Below, piece after piece: positions 49,808 through 61,423 of a stretch of 64,000 nucleotides of DNA. Within the stretch, counting starts at the first letter, position 1. The number at the start of each line of letters is the position of its first letter. This stretch comes from Siphonodentalium dalli (taxonomy: Eukaryota; Mollusca; Scaphopoda; Gadilida; Siphonodentaliidae). The stretch spans positions 62,043,094 to 62,107,093 of the forward strand of contig CP136065.1 of NCBI GenBank assembly GCA_032622095.1, given 5' to 3'. The notes under the pieces were generated by a model, which worked only from the letters and a program-made list of their open reading frames with translations, was not told the DNA's origin and ran no database searches. A program made the translations under genes and the position numbers.

Positions 49808-49868
49808 TATTCATTTAGTGCTCAAATCAAATCACAAAGACCTGGCCTTTAGATTCCCTTAATGTGCC

Positions 49869-49966
49869 CAAGCCTTGAAATAGTGTGTCTATGCAGGGTA
49901 GCATCACTAAATTCACCCTCTGGGGACCTCATTCTGCAAATGGCAGGCACACTATTTCAAGGCTTG
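49869..49966. mobile_element. Minimal H1 derivative in the ANKFN1 3' UTR, 98 bp
   Basis: CAAGCCTTGAAATAGTGTG at the left and CACACTATTTCAAGGCTTG at the right are a perfect inverted repeat; only one hairpin half is left between them. It lies 61 bp after the stop codon. Confidence 0.85.
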
Positions 49967-50004
49967 GGCACACCATGGCTAAGCTTTCAAACACTGTGTG
50001 TCAT

Positions 50005-50094
50005 ATGGAGAATGCGGTTACTGAGTTTGGTAGCTTCACTAAATTCACCCTCTGGGGACATCATTCTGCAATTCACACACTATTTCATGGCTTG
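50005..50094. mobile_element. H1 right-end fragment
   Basis: CACTAAATTCACCCTCTGGG and CACACTATTTCATGGCTTG; the left end is not recognisable. Confidence 0.65.
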
Positions 50095-50600
50095 AACACG
50101 GTGGACCATGGACCCACCATGGATTCACCTGGTGTGAAATTTGACAAAAAGCAAAGAAGCAATTTCTTCAGTTTTTATATGTGATGGCTCAATTCCTGCT
50201 TCAAACAAGTTTCAAAATGATTTTTCTTCTGCTGAAATGAGACATTTCTGAAGTTTCACATTTATATTGATAAACATGAAGAAGGCATGTCTTTATTTGC
50301 ACTAATTTCAACACAATTCCGTATTTTGGCACAGTCTTTTCTAGCTAGAATTTGAGGGAATTTAAGGGCCTGTAAAGCCATATCTGTCCAGAAATAATAG
50401 TCAATCCTGTTTGTTATAAAATTTTATATTGACGAAACAATTCCTCAAAGCTGAAATGATGATATACAGTATTTATATAATTGTAATATACCCACAGTTA
50501 CAAAGGATTTTCCACCACAAGTGTTAATATGCTTCAGTTACAATATTATTAAAATTACATGAGTGCTGAAAATTGTGTACACATAATCGCTGTGGGCTTA

Positions 50601-50868
50601 TTTCATTTATGCCATTAACGGGAGCTGCACTGATGCAGCATTAAAGACCCTGTGCCAGTGCATTATTTTATATATGCAAGTCTCCCATAGGGAGCCTCGC
50701 ATATATAAGAGAATTCACTGGCTTACAATGATCAAGATAAATATTGTTAGGCCAATGTATTCTCTTATATATATGCGAGGCTCCCTATGGGAGTCTCGCA
50801 TATATAAGAAATGCATTGGCACAGGGTTTTCGCAAAATATCAGGAAGCTCCAATAATGGAAGGGTTAA
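50601..50868. mobile_element. T1 MITE
   Basis: Left end degraded (CATTAACGGGAGCTGC); right end GGAAGGGTTAA. Two clean palindromic modules, GCAAGTCTCCCATAGGGAGC and GCGAGGCTCCCTATGGGAGT. Confidence 0.8.
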
Positions 50869-51059
50869 TATTAAATTCTATGAAATTTTCTTTAGAATAG
50901 CCTCAATTTAGATACCATCAGGGGTTCAGTCCATTTCAAATTTCTGGATATTTGATTCAAAAATACATATTAAATTTCATACTGGGATTGTAATACTATC
51001 AGAAAGGTCTATTATGAAAACAACATAGTGGAAGGAGCAATTCCAGGTTGGCTTAATGG

Positions 51060-51314
51060 CATAAACCTTTATATACTAAATACTCATTGACGTGCAATTC
51101 CCTTCAAAATGTTTAGATAATATAGTCATTTGCTGAACTTATTATTTAAACATTTCCCACCAAAGAATATGAATTCTTCTGCACTTGTATTATCTTTTCT
51201 TTGTACTGTCATTTGCTAATTTATCCTGATCACCCTCGAAATGAATAATAGACCATTCGTATGTATAATTTTATAACTCATAGGAGAATCCATTTAGTAA
51301 AGAAAGTATTAACT
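51060..51314. mobile_element. T4 MITE
   Basis: CCTTTATATACTAAATACTC at the left, ATCCATTTAGTAAAGAAAG then TATTAA at the right; T4 interior landmarks (GCTGAACTTATTATTTAAAC) present. Confidence 0.7.
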
Positions 51315-52840
51315 CCAGATATCAGACTATATTAGACAGCATAATGAACGACGAACAGATAATTATTACGAATAGGGAACTACATCACTAGAATTTGTTA
51401 TTTCTATTCGTTGTAATTTTTCCCTATCCGTTGTTATGTTTACTGTTTTTGATTTTCAACAAATACATCATATAGTAATAAGTTCACGATTGTTTCTCAG
51501 CTCCTCAATGTGGAAGATGTCTCTGAGATTGTGTCCTTGTGGCCTTAATTTTTATCTATTAGTGGCAATAAAATAATTTGTCGTTGTGAAACAAGAATCT
51601 TTCGAAACACAAAGCGCTAAGCTGTGACCTGTTAACATAATTAAGTTCAAAATAATCACAGCACGCAGAACCATAATCACCTTACTGTGAGTGGCAAGCA
51701 CGATTGTCTCACAAATGGACTCATAGTCGTTAATTCTGCGAAAAGGTTTTTGGACCATTCGAAAAATTTACAAATAGCTATTTGTAATAATTATCTGTCA
51801 TCGTTCATTATGAGAAAGGTGTCTATTACTCTGGGGAGATATGGCTAGGAGGTCAATTTAATGTTTCATTAATAATGTCATAGTGCTCTTTAGACAAGAA
51901 ATGTGAGTAAATTTCTTGTTTAATTGTGTCATCTGCATTCCTGTTTAATCATCTGTAATATATCATATATTTATTAAAATCATTTTGTTTTTAAGATGAG
52001 TGAATCTCATGTCTGAGTATCTACAGGTTGCCAATAATTTTCCATTTTATTACATCTCTATCATTGATGTAACCATTTTAGAACTGTATACACCCGTCAA
52101 TAAGCCGATCCCTGATGATAAGCCCAGTCTGTGTTTTTGCTCCCAAAAAAATCATTGGGTGGTTCTTGTAGATAAGCCCACGCCCATTTTAGAACTTACA
52201 GGGCGAGTATTGATGTCAAGTTAACTCCAGATGAATGAAGATGACAAAAATTCATGGACAAATATAGCATTACTCCAGCTAATTTCCATTGCACACTCAT
52301 TAATGCTACCTGCCCCATTGTGTTTCACAAAATGCAGTATTACAATATCTAAAAAAATTCACTGCCCCCCCCCCCCCCCCCCCCCAGAGCTTACTAATGG
52401 GTGTATAGAGAGCTATATTTGAAACAGAATTTATATCATTGAAATATATGGCTGCACAGGCTGAAACTTTATAGTACTCGTGCTATTTTTACGCCATCAA
52501 ATTCGCGCAATATGCTGCGGGCCAATGCACACAAATCCATGCAGCTCTGTGTACTTAATATTTTCAATTGATTTTAAGTCAGTGCTCACATGAATAGTTT
52601 TGTCCAACTCACAAAAATCTTCATTTATCATAACTAGATACAGACATTTTGCATTTGTCTTTGAATGTTTTGGTCATATTCTTAATCGAAATAAGAGATA
52701 TTTTATTGTACACAATTAATGATTAATAAAAAGTTAATTAAAATGAAAATAGAAATACCAAATGCACTGTATATGAAATCAGACAGAATAATTTCCTCCA
52801 TGTTTTCTATTTTGCTCACTGATCTCAGCTATGATTATAT
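51315..52840. other. Non-coding, C-tract at about 52366
   Basis: No gene seen. An inverted pair GAACGACGAACAGATAATTA and TAATTATCTGTCATCGTTCA (about 51346 and 51786) suggests the ends of a degraded foldback element of about 460 bp. A (C)19-type tract occupies about 52366-52385. Confidence 0.4.
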
Positions 52841-52925
52841 TGTGTCTGACATTTGCAGATTGAGTTCCCCACAGTGTGAATTTAGTGAAACTCACCCTCT
52901 GCGGACCTCATTCGGCATAGGCCTC
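52841..52925. mobile_element. H1 fragment
   Basis: TGTGTCTGACATTTGCAGAT and CTCACCCTCTGCGGACCTCA are recognisable; the hairpin is shortened. Confidence 0.6.
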
Positions 52926-53640
52926 ATCTGGGAAACATGCGTATGGCAACAGCAATTTAATAGCCTGGTTTATGAACCCCTCCAACAACATTATAATTAA
53001 AATAAAACTTTTTTATATGATTGGTTTATGTTCCACTGATTTAATAATATGAAGTATGTGGTCTCAATGAAAAATATTTGATGGCAGAATCTCTTTTTCG
53101 CTTTCACTTTCTTTTCCATTATTTATACAGTTTTATTTGGGAAGAAATGCCTCATTTTATTTATTATATAATTTGAGAAAAACTTACTGTAAGAAAACAT
53201 CTTGTGAAATTCATAGACAATTCTGCTATTTGTCAATTGTTGTGGTGGTGTAATGAATAATTTAGTTTTTCGTTTTTTTTGCATCAAATTTTTTTCAACC
53301 GAAATGTTCGTAATCTAGGCTGTTTTATGGTTGTGGTCTAAGATGTTTTTCCTGTGTATTTTTAGGAATAATAATGCAAACGTGTCTTCTGACATTGTTT
53401 CATTGTATTTTTTATTGTTGGGAGTGTTGCCATGAAAAGATAGAGCATCTTGAAGCTACATATATTCATGTCAATGCATGTGACAATCGATGAATGTTAT
53501 GATGTGAGAATGTTTGTTGTTATTTGAGGTTTAACCCTTCTAGTCTGTGATTATGGATGCTTATGTGTAATCATGTTATGACTTGTTACCTTTACACAAG
53601 GAATAAATTCAATTTATGCAGAAATTGTGTTGAGTTACTT

Positions 53641-53866
53641 CACTCTGTGAACCAAGCCTGATTGTAACTGTTCAAGGACATTGTCCTAAACAAAACTTAA
53701 AGATATGGGCGGTTTGGCCGGTTTCGCTATGGGTATTGCTGTTAAAATAGTCATATCCGCTAAAACCGCTATAAACAGAAAGGATATTATGTAATAGACA
53801 GATTTTGTTCTTATACTATTTCTAACCAAAATTCATTAGTCGGGTCTCCACGGTGATGAGTGTTTT
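53641..53866. other. Non-coding, nothing recognised
   Basis: No ORF or family landmark between the possible poly(A) region and the dispersed repeat at 53867. Confidence 0.3.
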
Positions 53867-54230
53867 ACTTATTGCATACTCTTTACATACTGTTTGTTTA
53901 CATAACATGGCATTTGTTTACATAATACAGATAACTAAAATGACAATATTGAATTGAATTGAATATATTTTATTATAGTGACCGGTGTATAAATAGAATA
54001 CATATGCATACAAAAGTTATGTTACATGTCCAATACACCCGGCCGTTAAGGCCTATAAGTCACTTTAAGTCCAATATTTACAATAACATGCAATTTACTC
54101 AATAATTATGATTGGTATAAGAACAAAATTTGTCTATAATATAATATTCTTTCTGTTTATGGTGGTTTTAACAGATGTAACTATTTTAACAGCAATATCC
54201 ACCACCAACGCTTACTGTATCTTTAAAATA
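53867..54230. repeat. Dispersed repeat, paralogue of 36708-36930, with LINE insertion
   Basis: Shares CATACTCTTTACATACTGTT, TGTTTACATAACATGGCATT and TATTCTTTCTGTTTATGG with 36708-36930. The extra 130 bp is the LINE tail at 53955-54085. Confidence 0.75.
53955..54085 (-). mobile_element. Short LINE 3'-end insertion
   Basis: About 130 bp interrupts a dispersed repeat whose uninterrupted paralogue is at 36708-36930. Read on the minus strand it ends in an ATTCAATTCAATTCAAT tail, the simple-repeat tail of a LINE. Flanks resemble AACATG/AAAATG, a possible target duplication. Confidence 0.5.
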
Positions 54231-57044
54231 CATAAAATTATTTACATAGGCCTCTGTGTTCACAAATTGTCCTTTTCTGTAAACTTTATTCGCAGGAACA
54301 TGTTGACTCGGCACATGTATCAAAAAGAACGTCCTTTTAGACACATGAAAATGTGCCCAAAAGTTATTGTCAATATATTGTGTCCCACTACAGTTTTGAC
54401 AAATGTTACACTACCATAAAAAGGAGAAAAATATGAACACCAACCCCTTCAATAAATTATTCTTCCATTTGACCGCCGTAACCTTTAATCAAGTGATTTT
54501 ATTTGACGTTTCTCATCTGGGGAAAAACACATTTGTGCATTTTTATGTGTACCCATACCATAGTAAAATATGAAGATTTTATTGCAATAGTTGCATGTAA
54601 TATAATGATATCAATAAATTACCATGTGAATATCCAGAGTATATGAGATGTCATTCCAAGTGAAATCTGTTATTGAGTGATTACATATGGTTCAGAGCTC
54701 TAGGGGTGGTTAGATGAAGGTAAAGCTAGATAAACAACTGCTCACTGGCTGGCAAATTGTTTAACCTATCTGTCAAATTGATTAATGGCAGTATGATACT
54801 CTTTGTTTCTCCTATTCTTGAAATTTCATTACAGGGTGTGATAAGGGACCCCTCACCTGTATAAGTGTCTTCTATATTCCATTGATCTGCTTCGATAATA
54901 ATTAACCCTTTCCAAGGTTCCCATATACATGTACACATGCTATAATGTACATGGACTCTTCCTCATATCTCTTATCTATGGTATCTTTGCACACTATTTC
55001 ACTTCTATCGGTTTTTTTTTTAATTGACTGATTAATTGATTTTTTTTAAATATACTAACCCTTCAGACACATGCTTTCAATTTGAAATTAAAATAATGGC
55101 TGATAGCCAATATGATTTATATATGCAATAGGTAACAGCCAGATAAATCTACATGACTATTGTAGGCGATGCCTTGTTTTGAAAATCAAGATGGTACATG
55201 TTGTTAATATTGCCAGGAACCTTATTTCCCCATTTGTTCATATTGTCGTGTTTGATTGAATTTTAGGGGCCACAGAGTGCTTAGAAGATTAACATTGAAG
55301 GTTATGGATTTTAGTGTCCAAGATACTTGTAAAACATTGTAATGTGTGAAACCATTTGAGGGCTACTTATTTTCTTTATATGAACTATGGTAATCTGTTT
55401 CGATTCAGGATCATAGGGGCCAGCATCCTCATCATATTATGTCTGTATAACATTATATAGATAACACTTTTGTATTGTATAAACTACATACACATTTGAA
55501 AACCATACACCCCTGTTATGAAACACTTAATCTTGCATGTACGTAACAAAAACATTCCTTATTACACAGGTCAGATATGATCCTATCTGTCCATGTTTGA
55601 TAAACAAATAACAACTGGGGGGGGGGGTAGTAATTAAAGTACAATTTACAAATGAGATGGAATCCCATACATGTATGTTGTTCTAAGCAGTCTGGCTTGT
55701 CAACAAATTATAATTTCTCTTTAGAAGTGAATGAATTTTGAATATCTGACATGCCAAAAGTGGCAGTGATAGGGATTTATCACTTTTGCTTCCAATGAGT
55801 TAACTTAAATTCTTAAAAATATCCTCCGAAATCACTAAACCATTGGATCTCACATTGAGAGGTCTTTGGGTCAATAGGGACAGAGTTATGAGATTTAAAA
55901 CTACTCCTCCCCACCTCAAATACTTTAAACCCTTTGCATTTTCTGAATTAGAGTTATCCTTTGTATATCTGGTAAAATTGGTTATTGCCCATTCATGTAG
56001 ATATCTCAACCATGAAAATGAAAATGAATTTTTTTTTTTTTTTTTTACCTGTGCCCACTAATTTTCAGTGTCAGTAGGGGTGTGTCTATAGTACCATTGG
56101 GTGAATGTCAGGGGTGGTACCAGTGGATGGGTCAGGCAGAGGTGCAGGGTCGGTAGGGCTACAGCCCCTGTCTGGGAAATAACCCCTAAATCCTGAATGG
56201 TATGAGAAGGAATTTAATAAAAAAAAATTCTCATTGGGCTTGAAATAATTTAAGTGACCTTCGCAAATTAAATAAATTATATTATTTCTTGGACAATTGT
56301 TCGATTAAAGAATGTGTCACTGCATGCCTAAGTTACATATAACCACCCCATATGAATCCTGATCTAGACTACATCCCTACTACCAAATAAAAGGGGTACA
56401 TCGAAACACTGCGCGGAAGTGCGCTGTACAAATAAAACAGTTATTATGCACGGGGAGTTGATTTAAAACATGTATATTAATGAAATATAGTAGTAGAAGG
56501 TCTTCAGTTACGAATTTGCAATATCATTTTAACGTTTTATTAGAGAGAGTGAGTGGTAGAATCTACCGCACACTGTTTCGAGAAAAGCTTACTGCGCTGT
56601 ACCTTCCGCACATTGTTTCGAGAAAACTTACTGCGCTGTATTGGGTTAATAGCCACAGTTAGGTGATAAATTAGATATTTTAATACCAATTTTTTTTTTA
56701 TCTCACATCAGCTTTTATCCGGGCTTTGGACCGGCAGACTTAAAAAGTCAGGCAGCTGTGCATAGACTCTCTGCGAAGATTTGAGCTTTTTCGTGGTCAT
56801 TTTCAGATTTTTTTTCCCCATGTTGGTCAGTTAGTGATTTTGAGTTATCTTATGTTGCGTTATTCCCTTGGCCCGTGAGTGTTTTAAATGTTTGCCAGAA
56901 ATTTCTGTCCATGTTTTGGTCATTAAAGCTGGCTGTTACTTTTTTCCAGGATCGTTTTTTTTTTTCCTCTTTTATTTTTTGTTTTACTTGTCTATTAAGT
57001 TGTTATAAAGTGTTTTATACTCATTATCGTTGGGGTTCTTCAAC
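54231..57044. other. Non-coding intergenic DNA with minor repeats
   Basis: No gene seen. Homopolymers at about 55617 (G) and 56030 (T). A two-copy direct repeat of about 43 bp lies at 56565-56640 (CGCACACTGTTTCGAGAAAA and CGCACATTGTTTCGAGAAAA). Confidence 0.4.
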
Positions 57045-57049
57045 ATTTG

Positions 57050-57800
57050 TTCAACATTCGTGTGAAGTTGGCACAACATTCAACATTCGTTCAATAATCG
57101 ATTTTTCTTGTACATCAGTTTTTTTTAACGTGAATGGATTAAATGGGTCGTATATATATAGCACCCCTGTCAAAATTAGAGTATTGGACACTTCGATGCT
57201 CATTTTTGAGGAATTTCAATTTCGGGGGAGAGAGAGAGGTGCACGTCATATACGCATGGTAGGATCGGGCCCATATATACAGGGATTGTACCCTGATGAT
57301 ACTTTAATTCTCCATAGGGCCCACGCCTAGCATGTGTGGTTTTCGCTGGCGAATGTTGAACAGAGAGTACATTCAACATTCGTTCAAAATTCGTGTGAAG
57401 TTGGCAGAACATTCAACATTCAGCGAAAACCACACATGCTAGGCGTGGGCCCTATGGAGAATTAAAGTACCATCAGGATACAATTCCTGCATATATGGGC
57501 CCGATCGATCATGCGTATTGGTGTGCCACTCTCTCTCCCTATCGGAATTAAAATTCCTCAAAAATGAGCATCGAAGTGTCCAATACTCTAATTTTAACAG
57601 GGGTGCTATATATACGACCCAATAATAAAATTCCTCAAAAATGAGCATCGAAGTATCGAATACTCTAATATTGATATAGGGGTGCTATATATACGACCCA
57701 CTTAATCCATTCACGTTAAAAAAAACTTATGTACAAGGAAAATCGAATGTTGAAAGGAAAGGATGTTGAATGTTGAATGTTGTGCCAACTTCACACGGAT
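57050..57800. repeat. Large inverted repeat, about 300-bp arms
   Basis: The left arm (57050-57345) holds AACGTGAATGGATTAA, GGGTCGTATATATATAGCAC, GACACTTCGATGCTCATTTT and CATAGGGCCCACGCCTAGCA. The right arm (57415-57800) holds the complements in reverse order, plus a second copy of the TCGAAGT...GACCCA segment. ACATTCAACATTCG and its complement recur at the edges and in the 70-bp loop. Confidence 0.88.
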
Positions 57801-59452
57801 TTTGAACGAATGTTGAATGTTGTGCTAACTTCACGGACCCGCTAATTTTAGCGTTTTGGGTGAATTAAGGTCAGATTTTGATAGATTTGAAATAATTTCT
57901 TGCTTGAATATTTGCCTATATTTCTTCTTAATTTAACTTTTGCTTTGCTGATATTAAACTGTTAGGCAAAAAAAACCCCTCTGTTTAGGGTTTCCCTATA
58001 CCTATACCCTAGAAAAAGGTACCTACCTAACACTTTTTATTGGACTTAGTGTAGGTAGTTAGCGACAAAAAATGCTCCGATCGATACAAGTCGGATAAAA
58101 GCGCCATTTTTTAGTATCTTGTAGGGCAGCATCTCTAGTCTAGGAATTTTCTCAAGAACCAACTTTTTGACCGACATAGAGCCGATAATTCAAGATGGCG
58201 TCCAAGATGGCCGGCGGTTTGACGGTGGTACACCTAATGGTTTTGCCTCTCGATTTGATATGGTAAACATAACGAATTTCCCCTCTTTATCTAAGAATGG
58301 TGTTTATGGAATAACAACCGCGACTTTCAGTTGAAAAATGGCCACAATTATTGAAGATGGATGCCAAAATGGCGGCCAAAACATGAGAAATTATGCCTTT
58401 TCCTTACTTTTTTATTAAATACTTTACAATTTTCGAGATAATATAAGAGAAGATATGAATAATGTGTTCATTATTCGATGGAATAACTTCTGCGAAAGAG
58501 TTATGTACATTAAAGGCGAAGTAGTTTAGTTCGTACTGGTAGAAATGTGAGGTAGAATGTGTGCTATATAAAATGAATGAAATTATTCTCAGACTGGGTT
58601 TCATTCTGTAAATACTTAATAACCAACCATGAATGGCACTGATATCATCAATTCTATTTGCGACACTACTATATTGTTGGATCAATTGAATACAAATTTG
58701 TATGTCGAGATGTTTACAAATAGAAAATCAATTGGGTAGTCGATTTACCACGAAATTAGGAAACACTAAATGACAGACCCCATACTCATCAAACCCAATT
58801 CGGTTCTCAAAAAACAAGAACACATGGAAGGTATTCTGCAACATATCTTCATCATCGGGCCTCGTATTCAAATTACCAATACTTAAATTAAGTGCTTTTA
58901 TGTCCAATTATACACAAAATGATTGAAGCTTATACTCGAAGGTATATTTGAGGTCGCAATAAGAAATAATATTATTTCCTTGTAATATATAGTGTCCTCA
59001 GTTATTCCAGCAACAGAACATGTAACAACCATGCAAATAGCCCAGATTCAATAATATATATACATTAGTGCAATGCATTGCATTTATATACATATGTATA
59101 ATTGTGTGTGTTATATTGTGGCTGGGATATACTCCAGGGGGCCATGTTGTGGGAAGATAGGATCAGTAAATTTAAAAATGCCCTTCCTATTAATAAATTG
59201 TATTGAACAATTCACTACTCACAACCACATCTGCACAACTCCGTACATGGAAGTTTGCTTTTTGAACATTTGCACCTGGAATAAACCGATTTGCAAACAC
59301 ACCTAATCAGTCAACTCTGTGCACACTCTAGCCACTTCTGTGATTGTCATCCATACAGGAACAAAATAATCGTCACTAAATTTCCTCCTGAAGGAGTCAC
59401 CCTTGGGGAATCTGTTTCACCAGAACGATTCTATAACCCTTCCGGTTCCGTC
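57801..59452. other. Non-coding intergenic DNA, nothing firm
   Basis: Contains AAGATGGCGTCCAAGATGGC and related 'AAGATGG' blocks (58190-58380) that look like an interspersed repeat. No gene seen. Confidence 0.35.
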
Positions 59453-60040
59453 TCTATCAAATTAAGTTGCGATTTGTTAAAAAATATTCAAAGTTTTGAT
59501 AGGCTGTTATACACTGAATGTCAATACAGAAAGTATTCTTCAATAAAAATCAACAGATTAGGTCTTTGTACGTGCTTATTGGTGATAGTAATGCAAAATC
59601 AAAAGACGTACATTTGTGTGTATTTCCCACGAGTATTAATTAGCAGTTCGATGCTAAAATGTTCAGCCTTATCAAATTTAAATTGGGCTGGAACTTGTCA
59701 GGTTTTATGATCTAACATTAGGTTATTATAGTGTCCTGTGTTCGATCGTACAATGATACATGTTCGAGCCCAACTAAAGTGTCAAGGCCGATAAACTTAT
59801 CATCAAATTGCTGCTTAATTTACATATGAAATGCACACAAACGTATTATGCCTCTTAAGTGTGCACAAACATAGCCGATTTCGCATTATAGTCACCAATA
59901 AGCACGAGCAAAGACCTAATCTACGGATATATGTTTAGAAAATAGTTCTGTTTTGACATTTAGTGTATATTAAAATGGCGGTCAAACTTTGAAAATATTT
60001 GTTTTAAATCGCGAAAGAGTCGGGACTTAGTTCGATAGTG
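59453..60040. repeat. Imperfect inverted repeat, about 135-bp arms
   Basis: TTAGGTCTTTGTACGTGCTT and ATTGGTGATAGTAATGC (59557-59593) pair with GCATTATAGTCACCAAT and AAGCACGAGCAAAGACCTAA (59884-59920). Further out, GCGATTTGTTAAAAAATATT (59468) pairs with AATATTTGTTTTAAATCGC (to 60013). Probably a degraded foldback element; the open frame across its left arm is not a gene. Confidence 0.7.
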
Positions 60041-60274
60041 TAACACGCAGGGGGGTGGGGACTCAATTCCGGTAGCGATCGAGTGGTTTCATCCACGAGT
60101 CCCTGCGAGCCAAAAAGGGTTGAGTATTTTATAAAGTTTTTAGGCACGTGAGGTAAGCCTGGCTCAGTCGAGCTGCAGGTTTAATTTGCCAATGAAGTCT
60201 TTTGTTTTGCTGCCACCACCCTATTTTTGGGCAGTAAATAGGGAAACCAGTTTATGACTACTCGATGAGTAGTG

Positions 60275-60870
60275 GTTGTATCTATTTAAATACTGTTGCT
60301 CATTATTCAATGAGCAACAGTTTTAAGAGTGTCACTCAACGAGTGACAGTTATAGATTCAAAGGGTTGTTGCTCATTAGTCAATGAGTAACAGGTTTAAA
60401 GAGTGTCGCTCAACGAGTGACAGTTAAAGATTCAAAGGGTTGTTGCTCATTAGTCAATGAGTAACAGGTTTAAAGAGTGTCGCTCAACGAGTGACAGTTA
60501 AAGTTTCAAAGGGTTGTTGCTCATTAGTCAATGAGTAACAGGTTTAAAGAGTGTCGCTCAACGAGTGACAGTTAAAGATTCAAAGGTTTGTTGCTCATTA
60601 GTCAATGAGTAACAGGTTTAAAGAGTGTCGCTCAACGAGTGACAGTTAAAGATTCAAAGGGTTGTTGCTCATTAGTCAATGAGTAACAGGTTTAAAGAGT
60701 GTCGCTCAACGAGTGACAGTTAAAGATTCAAAGGGTTGTTGCTCATTAGTCAATGAGTAACAGTTTTAAAGAGTGTCGCTCAACGAGTGACAGTTAAAGA
60801 TTCAAAGGGTTGTTGCTCATCAGTCAATGAGTAACAGGTTTTTGGTTGCTCGTTGCTCACTTTGTGAGCA
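60275..60870. repeat. 74-bp palindrome-bearing minisatellite, about 7 copies
   Basis: The unit has two palindromes, TTGCTCATTAGTCAATGAGTAA and TGTCGCTCAACGAGTGACA, separated by GGTTTAAAGAG and GTTAAAGATTCAAAGGG. Start spacing is 74 bp (60369, 60443, 60517). The flanks carry related palindromes (ACTACTCGATGAGTAGT, TTGCTCACTTTGTGAGCAA). Confidence 0.9.
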
Positions 60871-61423
60871 ACAGCGATGGCAATGAGTTTATATCCTGAC
60901 TAGTTACCTAGCAGTAAGCTCTCAGTCTCAGTGTGCCAAGATTCTGATTTGTGCCAGCCTTTTATAGCACTTTCTCAGACCTGGAGGATCAAGAAGCAGC
61001 CAATCAAATTGCAGCAGAATGACCAACCAGAGTCTGAGATGGAAGGAACCAATCAGCAGTTGGGTAGAGTTTTTGGAAGGACCAGCATGCTTTATGATGT
61101 CCCCAAAATAGCTATTCAAGCATGGTTTAATATTTACTTTTGTGACCTAGTTGTTTCTATTTTGGTGTACTTCCGTGTACTTATTTTGAGAAGTTGTCTG
61201 AATCGAAAATAGGAGGAATGTGTACTGCTGACACGCATAGCTGGGTGAAATAAGCCCAGATGTTTGGAATTGCCCATGACAAGGTTATTCGGGCATGGTT
61301 TGGTAGCTTATTTCGCAAGGTGAATCACGCAACGAATTAATTACGTTGCTTCCGTGGACACCTATTTTCGCCGAGTAAACACAACACAAGTCAGTTTAAT
61401 TCTCATGTTCTTTTAATCATTAA
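60871..61423. other. Non-coding; CCAAT-like elements, no clear gene
   Basis: AGCCAATCAAATTG, GACCAACCAGAG and GGAACCAATCAGCAG cluster at 60990-61070 and could be a promoter patch, but no adjacent transcript is evident. An inverted pair CTGGGTGAAATAAGCCCAG lies at about 61243-61261. Confidence 0.3.

Larger units (their letters stand above)
49808..53640 (+). other. ANKFN1 3' flank / probable 3' UTR, limits uncertain
   Basis: No second gene is visible here. The 3' UTR opens with a short H1 hairpin derivative (49869-49966) and another H1 fragment (to 50094), then holds T1 and T4 MITE copies. AATAAA-type signals occur at about 51567 and 53602; the second is followed by GT-rich DNA (gtgttgag) and would imply a UTR of about 3.8 kb. 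Which signal is used cannot be told from sequence. Confidence 0.35.

Noticed and set aside
57200-57648. Two similar minus-strand frames starting MLIFEEF-like or ending in that motif
   Set aside because: Both arms of one inverted repeat; similarity comes from the repeat, not from paralogous genes.
59291-59710. 139-codon + frame
   Set aside because: Overlaps the arm of an inverted repeat, Cys-rich low-confidence composition, no motif.
60990-61070. CCAAT-box cluster as a defined promoter
   Set aside because: No TATA/Inr or adjacent transcript start can be supported; kept only as a note.
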